Under the pieces are notes generated by a model, which had not been told where the DNA came from, made no database searches, and saw nothing but the letters and a program-made list of their open reading frames with translations. The translations under genes and the position numbers were made by a program. Positions 37,640 to 47,440 of a stretch of DNA of 64,000 nt are shown piece by piece. Source of the DNA: Halomonas sp. (lineage in GTDB: Bacteria > Pseudomonadota > Gammaproteobacteria > Pseudomonadales > Halomonadaceae); NCBI GenBank assembly GCA_018401555.1, contig JAGYKP010000091.1, forward strand, positions 1 through 64,000, written 5' to 3'. The stretch's first letter is position 1. The number at the start of each line of letters is the position of its first letter.

Positions 37640-37718
37640 GGAGACTCTCCTCTGATGAGAATTGAAGTATAGCCGTGGTGGCAGCACCACGAGCCAGCGG
37701 AATTCTTTGCCAGACCTT

Positions 37719-37742
37719 TATTGATTGAACGTTCAATAAAAA
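37719..37742. promoter_or_regulatory. BetI-type operator between choX and betI
   Basis: ATTGAACGTTCAAT (37724-37737), a 14-bp perfect palindrome inside a longer AT-rich dyad (TTTATTGA ... TCAATAAA). TetR-family BetI repressors bind AT-rich dyads in bet promoters; here it is placed to control both divergent units. The assignment is inference from position and symmetry. Confidence 0.65.
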
Positions 37743-37785
37743 AATGGCAAGCTGTGCACATGGTAACCATGCTTCATGCCGCAGT

Positions 37786-37824
37786 TGCAAGATCGATGAC
37801 TGCAAGATCAATGGTTGCAAGATC
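37786..37824. repeat. Three 15-bp direct repeats in the betI leader
   Basis: TGCAAGATC begins at 37786, 37801 and 37816, an exact 15-bp period (units TGCAAGATCGATGAC, TGCAAGATCAATGGT, TGCAAGATCAATTCC). They lie between the operator and the betI start. They keep an open frame ([14 protein letters not shown]), but that frame lacks a ribosome site at its ATG. Confidence 0.7.
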
Positions 37825-37851
37825 AATTCCCCGGGAAAGGAGCCAGCAACG

Positions 37852-38458
37852 GTGCCCAAGGTTGGAATGGAACCCATCCGCCGCCAGCAGCTGATCAAGG
37901 CCACCATGGCGGCGATCGACGAGGTCGGCCTGGCCGATGCCACGGTGATGCGCATCGCCCGCCACGCGGGCGTCTCCGCCGGCATCATCAGCCACTACTT
38001 CGGCGGCAAGGACGGCCTGCTCGAGGCCACCATGCGCCAGATCCTCAGCGACCTGGGCGAGGCGGTGGCGGCCCGGCGACGCGGAGCTCACCAGCACGAG
38101 CCCCAGGGATCACATCGCCGCCATCATCGACGGCAACTTCGACCGCAGCCAGGTCACCGGGCCGGTGGCCAAGACCTGGCTGGCGTTCTGGGCCAGCAGC
38201 ATGCACAAGCCCGAGCTGGCGCGCCTGCAGCAGGTCAATGACCGGCGCCTCTACGCCAATCTCTGCCACCAGTTTCGTCGCCTGATGCCCCGTGACGAGG
38301 CCCGCGCCTGTGCCCGCGCACTGGCCGCGCTGATCGACGGTCTGTGGCTGCGCGGTGCCCTGACCCTCGAGGGCCTGGACAGCGACGAGGCACGTCGCCT
38401 GGCCCGGGACTACCTCGATCGCCTGCTCGATACCCGAGACACCCTTTCCCCTTCCTGA
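37852..38458 (+). pseudogene. betI: BetI, TetR-family repressor of choline oxidation (one frameshift)
   Basis: Choline-responsive repressor. The family start [19 protein letters not shown] coincides with GTG 37852, nine bases after AAGGAG; an upstream in-frame ATG at 37744 adds repeats and has no site. The DNA-binding helix is [33 protein letters not shown]. After a frame change near 38080 come [34 protein letters not shown] and [12 protein letters not shown], the ligand domain of BetI. About 202 codons, normal length. Lies 11 bp before betB. Confidence 0.92.
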
Positions 38459-38469
38459 AGGAGCTCCCC

Positions 38470-39939
<1,470 letters not shown>

Positions 39940-39948
39940 GGAGACCCC

Positions 39949-41641
39949 ATGTCACAGACCCGTGAATTCGACTACATCATCATCGGCGCCGGCTCGGCCG
40001 GCAACGTGCTCGCCACCCGCCTCTCAGAGGACGCGGACGTCTCGGTACTGCTGCTCGAGGCCGGCGGCCCCGACCACCGCTTCGACTTCCGCACCCAGAT
40101 GCCGGCGGCCCTGGCCTATCCGCTGCAGGGCAAGCGCTACAACTGGGCCTTCGAGACCGACCCCGAGCCGCACATGAATGGACGGCGCATGGAGTGCGGC
40201 CGTGGCAAGGGGCTGGGGGGCTCCTCGCTGATCAACGGCATGTGCTACATCCGCGGCAATGCCCTGGACTACGACCACTGGGCCGAGGCACCCGGGCTCG
40301 AGGACTGGACCTACGCCGACTGCCTGCCCTACTTCAGGAAGTCCGAGACTCGTGACATCGGCCCCAACGACTACCACGGCGGCGACGGCCCGGTGAGCGT
40401 CACGACCCCGAAAGCGGACAACAACCCGCTCTATCGCACCTTCATCGAGGCGGGCAAGCAGGCCGGCTACCCGGAGACCGAGGACGTCAACGGCTACCAG
40501 CAGGAGGGCTTCGGCCCCATGGACCGTTTCGTCACCGCCAACGGGCGGCGCGCCTCCACCGCCCGTGGCTACCTCGACCAGGCGAAGCAGCGAGCGAACC
40601 TGACCATCGAGACCCGCGCCATCACCGACGTCATCGAGTTCGAGGGCAAGCGGGCGGTGGGCGTGCGCTACCGGCGCCGCGGCCAGGAGCAGCGGGTACG
40701 TGCCCGCCGCGAGGTGCTGCTGTGCGGCGGCGCCATCGCCTCGCCGCAGATCCTGCAGCGTTCCGGCGTGGGGCCCCGCGAGGTGCTCGACGAGTTCGGC
40801 ATCGAGGCGGTGCACGTCAACGACAACGTCGGCGCCCACCTCCAGGATCACCTGGAGATGTACATCCAGTACGAGTGCACCCAGCCGATCTCGCTCTACC
40901 CGGCATTGAAGTGGTGGAACCAGCCGAGGATAGGCGCCGAGTGGCTGTTCTTCGGCAAGGGAATTGGGGCCAGCAACCAGTTCGAGGCGGCGGGCTTCAT
41001 CCGCAGCAATGACCAGGAGGCGTGGCCCAACCTGCAGTACCACTTCCTGCCCATCGCCATCAGCTACAACGGCAAGAGCGCGGTCCAGGCCCACGGCTTC
41101 CAGGCCCACGTGGGCTCCATGCGTTCCGAGAGCCGCGGGCGCATCCGGCTGACCTCCCGGGACCCGGAGGCGGTGCCGAGCATTCTGTTCAACTACATGT
41201 CCACCGACAAGGACTGGCAGGAGTTCCGCGACGCCATCCGCCTGACCCGCGAGATCATCAATCAGCCCGCCTTCGACGCCTACCGCGGCCGCGAGATCTC
41301 GCCGGGGCCGGACGTCCAGTCCGACGCCGAGCTGGATGCCTTCGTCAAGGCCCACGCCGAGACCGCCTACCACCCCTGCGGCAGCTGCCGCATGGGCGAA
41401 GGCGACGATGCCGTGGTGGATGGCCAGGGCCGCGTGCACGGCGTGGAGGGACTGCGCGTGGTGGATGCCTCGCTGTTCCCGCAGATCCCCACCGGCAACC
41501 TCAACGCGCCGACCATCATGCTGGCCGAGAAGATCGCCGACCGCATCCGCGGCCGCGCCCCTGCCGAGAAGCGAAGCCCCTTACTACGTGGCGGGCGACG
41601 CCCCCGCCCGCAGCGAGCCGCAGCGCCGCCTCGAGGCATAG
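39949..41641 (+). pseudogene. betA: Choline dehydrogenase (frameshift near the C-terminus)
   Basis: Membrane-associated FAD enzyme of the GMC family that oxidises choline to betaine aldehyde. FAD motif [17 protein letters not shown] (residues ~9-25), GMC signature [21 protein letters not shown], catalytic His475 ([10 protein letters not shown]), and the [15 protein letters not shown] motif with the second active-site Asn. In the given frame translation runs on to 41700 with an unrelated proline-rich end; after a shift near 41565 the expected C-terminus appears ([20 protein letters not shown], then QRRLEA) and stops at 41641. About 564 codons. The enzyme is otherwise complete. Confidence 0.93.
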
Positions 41642-41664
41642 CACCGCCCCTCGCCGCCCCCAAC

Positions 41665-41695
41665 GCCCCGCCCTGCCCTGCAGGGCGGGGCTTTG
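41665..41695 (+). terminator. Rho-independent terminator after betA
   Basis: GCCCCGCCCTG / CAGGGCGGGGC, a perfect 11-bp stem with a 5-base loop, followed by TTTGC. It ends the betIBA transcript and supports the betA stop at 41641. Confidence 0.85.
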
Positions 41696-41852
41696 CATAA
41701 CACGATGCCGTCACCTGCAGCGAGAGCGAACTCCCCCTCCCCCCGTTCAAGCCTGCCGCCGGAACAGCCTCGAGCATGGGGGCCATGATTGCCGAAGCCG
41801 TGATATTTCGTGGCCACTGGCCGGTTGCAGCGATGTGGGCTAGTCTGCAAGA

Positions 41853-41872
41853 ATTCAAACATCTGTTCGAAT
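41853..41872. promoter_or_regulatory. PsrA-like fatty-acid operator before fadE
   Basis: ATTCAAACA, two bases, TGTTCGAAT: 9-bp arms with one mismatch. The core CAAAC-N4-GTTCG fits the published PsrA box form (C/G)AAAC N2-4 GTTT(G/C) with one deviation. It is 31 bp upstream of fadE, and PsrA is the usual acyl-responsive repressor of fad genes in gammaproteobacteria. The protein itself is not encoded in this window. Confidence 0.6.
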
Positions 41873-41903
41873 CCTGACGTCTTACAACAACCGGAGTCTC
41901 TCC

Positions 41904-44350
41904 ATGCTCACCCTGATCCTGCTGCTCGCGGCCATCGTCGGCCTGCTCGCGGTGATGCGCCGCGAGGCGGGCGCCCTGCCCGCCCTGGCGGTGCTTGCCG
42001 CCACCGGTCTGATAAGCCTGCTCGCCGCCTCCGCGGTGCTTGGCGTCATCCTGCTCGCCGCAGCCGCGGTTATCGCCGCGGCCGGCCTGCCCGCCCTGCG
42101 CGGCAAGTGGCTGACCCCGCGCCTCTTCGCCATGTTCAAGAAGGTCTCGCCGAAGGTCTCCGACACCGAGCGCACCGCGCTGGAGGCCGGCAGCGTGGCC
42201 TGGGACGGCGAGCTCTTCACCGGCAAGCCGAACTGGCAGGCGCTGCTCGACTATACGGACGATGGCCTCACCGAGGAGGAGCGCGCCTTCATCGACCACC
42301 AGTGCTCGGTGGCCGCCGGCATGTGCAACGCCTGGGATATCGCCAAGGAGCGCGCCGACCTGCCCCAGGAACTGTGGGACCACCTCAAGCAGGAGCGCTA
42401 CTTCGGGATGATCATCCCCAGGGAGTACGGCGGCCTGGGCTTCTCCGCCAAGGCCCAGTCCCTGGTGCTGCAGAAGCTCTCCATCAACGAGACCCTGATG
42501 GTCACCGTGGGCGTGCCCAACTCGCTCGGCCCGGGGGAGCTGCTGCTCAAGTACGGCACCGACGAGCAGAAGGACCACTATCTGCCGCGCCTGGCCGACG
42601 GCCGCGAGATCCCCTGCTTCGGCCTCACCGGCCCCCGCGCCGGCAGTGATGCCACCTCGCTGCCCGACACCGGCGTGGTCTGCAAGCAGGTCATCGACGG
42701 CGAGGAGGTACTCGGCCTGCGCCTCAACTTCGAGAAGCGCTGGATCACCCTGGCGCCCATCGCCAGCGTGGTGGGCCTGGCCTTTCGCCTCTTCGATCCG
42801 GAGCACCTGCTGGGCGACGAGGAGGATCGCGGCATTACCCTGGCGCTGATTCCCCGCGACACCGCGGGCATGGAGATCGGCCGCCGCCACCACCCCATCG
42901 GCAGCCCCTTCCTCAACGGCCCGATCCGGGGCAAGGATGTCTTCGTGCCCCTGGACACCATCATCGGCGGCGAGGCGATGATCGGCCAGGGCTGGCGGAT
43001 GCTGGTGGAGTGCCTGTCCGTCGGGCGCTGCATCACCCTGCCCTCCGGCGCCACCGGCACCGCCCGCTACGCCATCGGCTGGAGCGGCGGCTTCGCGCGC
43101 ATCCGCCGCCAGTTCAACGTGCCGGTGGCCGAGATGGAAGGGGTGCAGGAACCCCTGGCGCGCATGACGGCGCTGGGCTATATCGCCCAGGCGGCGGTCT
43201 ACCAGACCGCCAACACCATCGACCGTGGCGAGAAGCCGGCGGTGCCCTCGGCGATTCTCAAGAGCCAGCTCACCGAGTTCCAGCGGGTGATCCTCGGCGA
43301 CGCCATGGATATCCACGGCGGCAAGGCGGTGACCCTGGGCCCGCGCAACTACCTGGGCATTGGCTATAGTGCCAACCCGGTAGCCATCACCGTGGAAGGC
43401 GCCAACATCATGACCCGCAACCTGATGATCTTCGGCCAGGGGGCGATCCGCTGCCACCCCTATGTGCTCGAGGAGCTCGCCGCCAAGGATGCCGACGACA
43501 TCCGGGCCTTCGACAAGGCGTTCTTCGGCCATGCCGGCCTGATCTTCGGCAACGCCGCCCGGGCCTTCACCCAGGGGCTGGGCATCGGCAGGCCGGCGGT
43601 ACCCTTCGACGGCGAGGCCGCAGGCTACGCTCGGGAGATCGCCCGGCTCTCCGCCGGCTTCGGACTCTGCGCCGACGCCGCCATGGCGAGCCTCGGTGCC
43701 ACCCTCAAGCTGCGCGAGATGCTCTCGGCACGCCTCGGTGACGTGCTCGCCAACCTCTACCTCGCCTCCATGGTGCTCAAGCAGTGGCATGAGGGGGACA
43801 AGGTGGAAGGCGAGGCGGCACTGCTGCACTACAGCTGCCAGCTGCTGCTGGGTCGCGCCGAGCAGGCGCTGGACGAACTGTTCGACAACCTGCCCAACCG
43901 CGCGCTGGCCGTCGTGCTGCGCCGGGTGGTAATGCCGCGCGGCAAGCGCTTCAAGCGTCCCCATGATGACCTGGCCCGGAGCATCGCCCAGGCGGTCTCC
44001 CGCGACAGCGCCCTGCGCACCAAGCTGCTGGCCAACACCTGGAGCGCCGACGACGGCGTAAAGGCGAACCCGCTGGCGCAGTACAACGCCCTGCTGGCCA
44101 CCCAGGAGCGGGCGGAGGCCTCTACCGCACAATCAACAAGGCCTACGCCAAGGGCGAGCTGCCGGCCGAGGCCCTGCATCCGGAGCAGCGTGTGGAAGAA
44201 GCGGCCAGGGCCGGCATCATCAGTGAAGAGGATGCCACCTTTATGCGCGAGCGCGAGACCCAGGTGCTGGAACTGCTTACCGTGGACGACTTCGAGTACG
44301 ATGCCTTCGTCACCGACAAGTCCAAGGTGCTGCGCCACAACGCCGCCTGA
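41904..44350 (+). pseudogene. fadE: FadE-type acyl-CoA dehydrogenase (frameshift near the C-terminus)
   Basis: First enzyme of fatty-acid beta-oxidation. About 815 codons, the same as E. coli FadE (814), with the family's N-terminal membrane segment (LTLILLLAAIVGLLAVM and AASAVLGVILLAAAAVIAAAGL). Core: YFGMIIPREYGGLGFSAKAQS, VTVGVPNSLGPGELLLKYG, CFGLTGPRAGSDATS (FAD and substrate contact), VSVG-type linker SVGRCITLPSGATG, and IHGGKAVTLGPRNYLG. The frame changes near 44120; the FadE-specific tail LYRTINKAYAKGELPAEAL and DDFEYDAFVTDKSKVLRHN then ends at 44350. ATG 41904 has GGAG seven bases upstream. Confidence 0.94.
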
Positions 44351-44379
44351 CGCTCACTATCCATCCCGCCAGACCCACG

Positions 44380-44405
44380 CCCCGGCCCTGTGCCGGGGTT
44401 CTTGT
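44380..44405 (+). terminator. Rho-independent terminator after fadE
   Basis: CCCCGGC / GCCGGGG stem with loop CCTGT, then TTCTTGTT. A further dyad, GGAGGCC/GGCCTCC, sits at about 44420-44436. Confidence 0.75.
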
Positions 44406-44536
44406 TGGATTCTTCACCGGGAGGCCTGCGGCCTCCTTCGCCCGGCAGAGCCGGCCTCCCACCCTTCGACCGCAGCAAGGCGCCACTCCCGGACATAGCC
44501 GGACTCTGCTCCTTCCTCGCTCCTTGCTCCTTGCCC

Positions 44537-46507
44537 CTACAGTGGCCAGACCAGCAGGATCATGGGAATGGCCACCGCCAGCACCACCAGGGAGAGCGGC
44601 AGGCCCAGCTTCCAGTAGTCGCCGAAGCGGTAGCCGCCGGGGCCCATCACCAGGGTGTTGGACTGATGGCCGATGGGCGTCAGGAAGGCGCAGGAGGCGC
44701 TCACCGCCACCACCATCAGGAAGGGGTCCACCGAGGCATCGAAACCGGTCGCCAGGCTGGCCGCGATGGGCGCCATCAGCAGCGCCGCGGCGGCATTATT
44801 GACGACATTGGAGAGCACCATGGAGAGCAGGAAGAGCACCACCAGGGTGACCACCACCGGCCAGCCACTGCCCCAGGCGAGCATCGCCTCGGCGACCAGC
44901 GCCGCCCCGCCACTGGTCTCCAGCGCTTCGCCCACCGGGATCATCGCCCCGAGCAGCACGATCACCGGCCCATCGATGGCCTGGTAGCCCTCGCGCAGCG
45001 GCAGTACCCCGACCAGCAGCGAGGCCAGCGCCGCCGTGGAGAGCGCCACCGCCGCCGGCAGCAGGTCGAAGAGCATGGCGAGGATGGCGGTAGCGAAGAT
45101 GGCGATGGAGACCAGCAGCATGCGTGGCTGACCCAGGGTCAGGTTGCGGTTGGCCAGCGGCAGGCAGCCCAGGGTGGCCAGGCTCTCGGCCAGCTCGCTC
45201 TCGCCGCCCTGCAGCAACAGGACATCACCGGGGCGAAAGCGGATCTCGTGCAGGCGCTGCTTGAGGCGGCCGCCATCCCGGGCCACCGCCACCAGGTGCA
45301 GGCCGAACTGGTTGTGCAGACGCAGCTGGGTCACGGTGCGATTGACCATCATGGAGTCGTTGCGCACCACCGCCTCGACCAGCTGCAGGCCTTCGGTGTC
45401 GACGCCGCTCCTGTCCTCCTTTTCCTTTTCCTTCTCTTTCTTCTCTCGCCCCCTGACCGGGTCTTGCTCCTTGTCGGTGCTGTCACGCTTGCTGCTGTCG
45501 GCCGGCTGTCGCGCCCTGGGCCCCTCCTCGCCTTCCGCTGTCTGCTCCTCGTTTTCTGCTGCCTGCTCTTCTTCGTCCGGCGTCTGTTCCTCTTCTTCCG
45601 CCTCCAGCTCCTCTTCCTCGGCCTCCTTGCCCAGGCGCAGGCCCGCCTTGTCCTCCAGCAGTTTCATCTCCTCGGGACCGGCCTCCATCAGCAGGATATC
45701 GCCCTCGCGCAGGTTGCCGAAGAAGGCGTGACCCGCCCGACGCCTGTCGTCGCGCACCACGGCCAGCACCGGGATGGTCTCCTCCAGCTCCTGCTGGAGT
45801 TCGCGCAGGCTCATGCCGTTGGCCTTGGAGTCTTCGCCGACGCGCAGCTCGACCAGGTAGTGGGCGGTATCGAACATCGCCTCCGTGGAGGCCTTGCCCG
45901 CCCGCTGTGGCACCAGCCGCCAGCCCAGCAGCAGGATGAAGGCAAACCCTGCCAGGGCCACCACCACGCCCACCGGCGAGAACGAGAACATGCCGAAGCT
46001 GTCGCCGGTGACGCTGCCACGGTAGCTGGCGATGATGATATTGGGTGGGGTGCCGATCAGGGTGGTCAGTCCACCCAGCAGCGAACCGAAGGCCAGCGGC
46101 ATCAGCAGCAGCGACGGTGAGGCGTCGTGCTCACGGGCCAGGCGCATGGCCACCGGCAGCAGCAGGGCGAGGGCTCCGACGTTGTTCATGATGCCCGAGA
46201 GCACCACCACGGTGCCCACCAGCACCAGCAGCTGGAGGAAGAGTCGCTCTCCCACCTTGAGCACCTGCTCGGCGATGACATCCACCACCCCGGAGCGCTC
46301 GAAGCCGCGGCTCAGCACCAGCACCGCGGCCACGGTGATCACCGCCGGATGGCCGAAGCCCATGAAGGCCTCGTCGCCGGGCACCAGGCCCAGCATCACA
46401 GAGCCGAGCAGCGCGGCCAGGGCCACCAGGTCGTAGCGGAAGCGCCCCCAGACGAAGGCGGCCAGGGTCAGCCCGAGCACGATAAAGACCAGAGTGCTGT
46501 CAGCCAT
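44537..46507 (-). CDS. SLC13/TrkA-C membrane transporter with charged insert
   Basis: 656-residue protein of the large SLC13-like family with two RCK_C (TrkA-C) domains between two membrane halves. First half: DEAFMGFGHPAVITVAAVLVLSRG, SGIMNNVGALALLLPVAMR, LLGGLTTLIGTPPNIIIASYRG. Second half: SNVVNNAAAALLMAPIAASLATG and TPIGHQSNTLVMGPGGYRFGDYWKLG. RCK_C segments: SLRELQQELEETIPVLAVVRD and RPGDVLLLQGG. Between the two, residues ~289-369 are an extremely acidic then Lys/Glu run, described separately. ATG 46507 has GGAGGTG. Anion or sulfate transport is known for relatives; substrate unknown. Followed by a divergent fadE terminator. Confidence 0.88.
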   Translation of the reverse strand: MADSTLVFIVLGLTLAAFVWGRFRYDLVALAALLGSVMLGLVPGDEAFMGFGHPAVITVAAVLVLSRGFERSGVVDVIAEQVLKVGERLFLQLLVLVGTVVVLSGIMNNVGALALLLPVAMRLAREHDASPSLLLMPLAFGSLLGGLTTLIGTPPNIIIASYRGSVTGDSFGMFSFSPVGVVVALAGFAFILLLGWRLVPQRAGKASTEAMFDTAHYLVELRVGEDSKANGMSLRELQQELEETIPVLAVVRDDRRRAGHAFFGNLREGDILLMEAGPEEMKLLEDKAGLRLGKEAEEEELEAEEEEQTPDEEEQAAENEEQTAEGEEGPRARQPADSSKRDSTDKEQDPVRGREKKEKEKEKEDRSGVDTEGLQLVEAVVRNDSMMVNRTVTQLRLHNQFGLHLVAVARDGGRLKQRLHEIRFRPGDVLLLQGGESELAESLATLGCLPLANRNLTLGQPRMLLVSIAIFATAILAMLFDLLPAAVALSTAALASLLVGVLPLREGYQAIDGPVIVLLGAMIPVGEALETSGGAALVAEAMLAWGSGWPVVVTLVVLFLLSMVLSNVVNNAAAALLMAPIAASLATGFDASVDPFLMVVAVSASCAFLTPIGHQSNTLVMGPGGYRFGDYWKLGLPLSLVVLAVAIPMILLVWPL

Positions 46508-46636
46508 CGGTTCACCTCCCTGTGAGATCGGATAGCCCCAGCATCGCCAGGCAGGCACCTCGGCGACAAGTGTTTTCTTCTGAAACACATGCGCCCGGCC
46601 AAGGCCGGGCGCAATGGAGCCTGATGGAAGGCAAGG

Positions 46637-47440
46637 TTACTTGGCCATCTTCTCCAGCATGGCGTTGACCGCCTCCAGGTGCTCCGGCTCGTTGTGGCAC
46701 ATGCCCTGGAACACCGCGCAGAGGTCGAGGAAGTCCTTGAGCTCGGTGCGCTGCGCCATCTTCATCAGCCGCTTGGTGAGGCGCGTCGCCTTTGGCGGCT
46801 GGGCGGCGATGCGGCCGGCCAGCTCGCCGACCTTCTCCATCAGCGCCTCGGGCTCGGTCACCTCCAGCACGATGCCATACTCCTTCGCCTCCTCGGCGTC
46901 GATCACCCGCCCCGAGAGGGTCAGCTCGAAGGCACGCTGATAGCCGATCAGGCGCTGCATGAACCAGGCGCCGCCGTCGCCGGGGATGATCCCCAGGTTG
47001 AGGAAGGTCTCGCCGAACTTCGCGCGGGAGGAGGCGATGCGGATATCCGCCATGTTGGCCAGGTCGAAGCCGGCGCCGATGGCCGGGCCGTTGACCGCGG
47101 CGATGATCGGCACCTCCACCTCGGCAAGCGCCAGCGGGATGCGCTGGATGCCGCGACGATAACGCGCCGACACCTCGGCCACATCGCCGGCGAAGTCGCC
47201 GCCGCGGCTGGCCATGTCCTTGACGTTGCCGCCGGCGGAGAAGGCGCTGCCCGCACCGGTGATCACCAGCACCGAGACGTCGTCGCAGGCGTTGACCCAC
47301 TGCGCCACGGCGATGATGTCATCGACCAGGGCCGTGCCGGTCAGGGCATTGCGCACGTCGTGGCGATCCAGGGTCAGGGTGGCCACCCGCCCCTCCAGGG
47401 TAAGGCGGGCGTCAGTCAGTTGCGGCTGGTGCTGGCTCAT
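46637..47440 (-). CDS. Crotonase-fold protein (enoyl-CoA hydratase/isomerase family)
   Basis: 267 residues. The oxyanion-hole segments GSAFSAGGNVKDMASRGG and NGPAIGAGFDLANMADIRIASS identify the family. The two catalytic glutamates of true hydratases are not in place: the first position is Asp (GAGFDLA) and the second is in FGETFLNLGIIPGDGG, where Phe falls at the expected Glu. This suggests an isomerase, a degraded activity or another crotonase reaction. The ATG at 47440 overlaps the stop of the acyl-CoA synthetase gene (ATGA). Complete. Confidence 0.82.
   Translation of the reverse strand: MSQHQPQLTDARLTLEGRVATLTLDRHDVRNALTGTALVDDIIAVAQWVNACDDVSVLVITGAGSAFSAGGNVKDMASRGGDFAGDVAEVSARYRRGIQRIPLALAEVEVPIIAAVNGPAIGAGFDLANMADIRIASSRAKFGETFLNLGIIPGDGGAWFMQRLIGYQRAFELTLSGRVIDAEEAKEYGIVLEVTEPEALMEKVGELAGRIAAQPPKATRLTKRLMKMAQRTELKDFLDLCAVFQGMCHNEPEHLEAVNAMLEKMAK

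Noticed and set aside
37744-37851. Longer betI start at ATG 37744
   Set aside because: It would add 36 residues of Cys-Lys-Ile repeats with no ribosome site; GTG 37852 has AAGGAG and gives the family N-terminus.
41565-41700. Pro-rich C-terminal extension of betA
   Set aside because: It is the out-of-frame reading; a one-base shift restores the normal BetA tail that stops at 41641, directly before a terminator.
41367-44132. Over 900-codon open frame antisense to betA and fadE
   Set aside because: Both real genes on the other strand show catalytic motifs and correct lengths; the antisense frame crosses two genes and a terminator.
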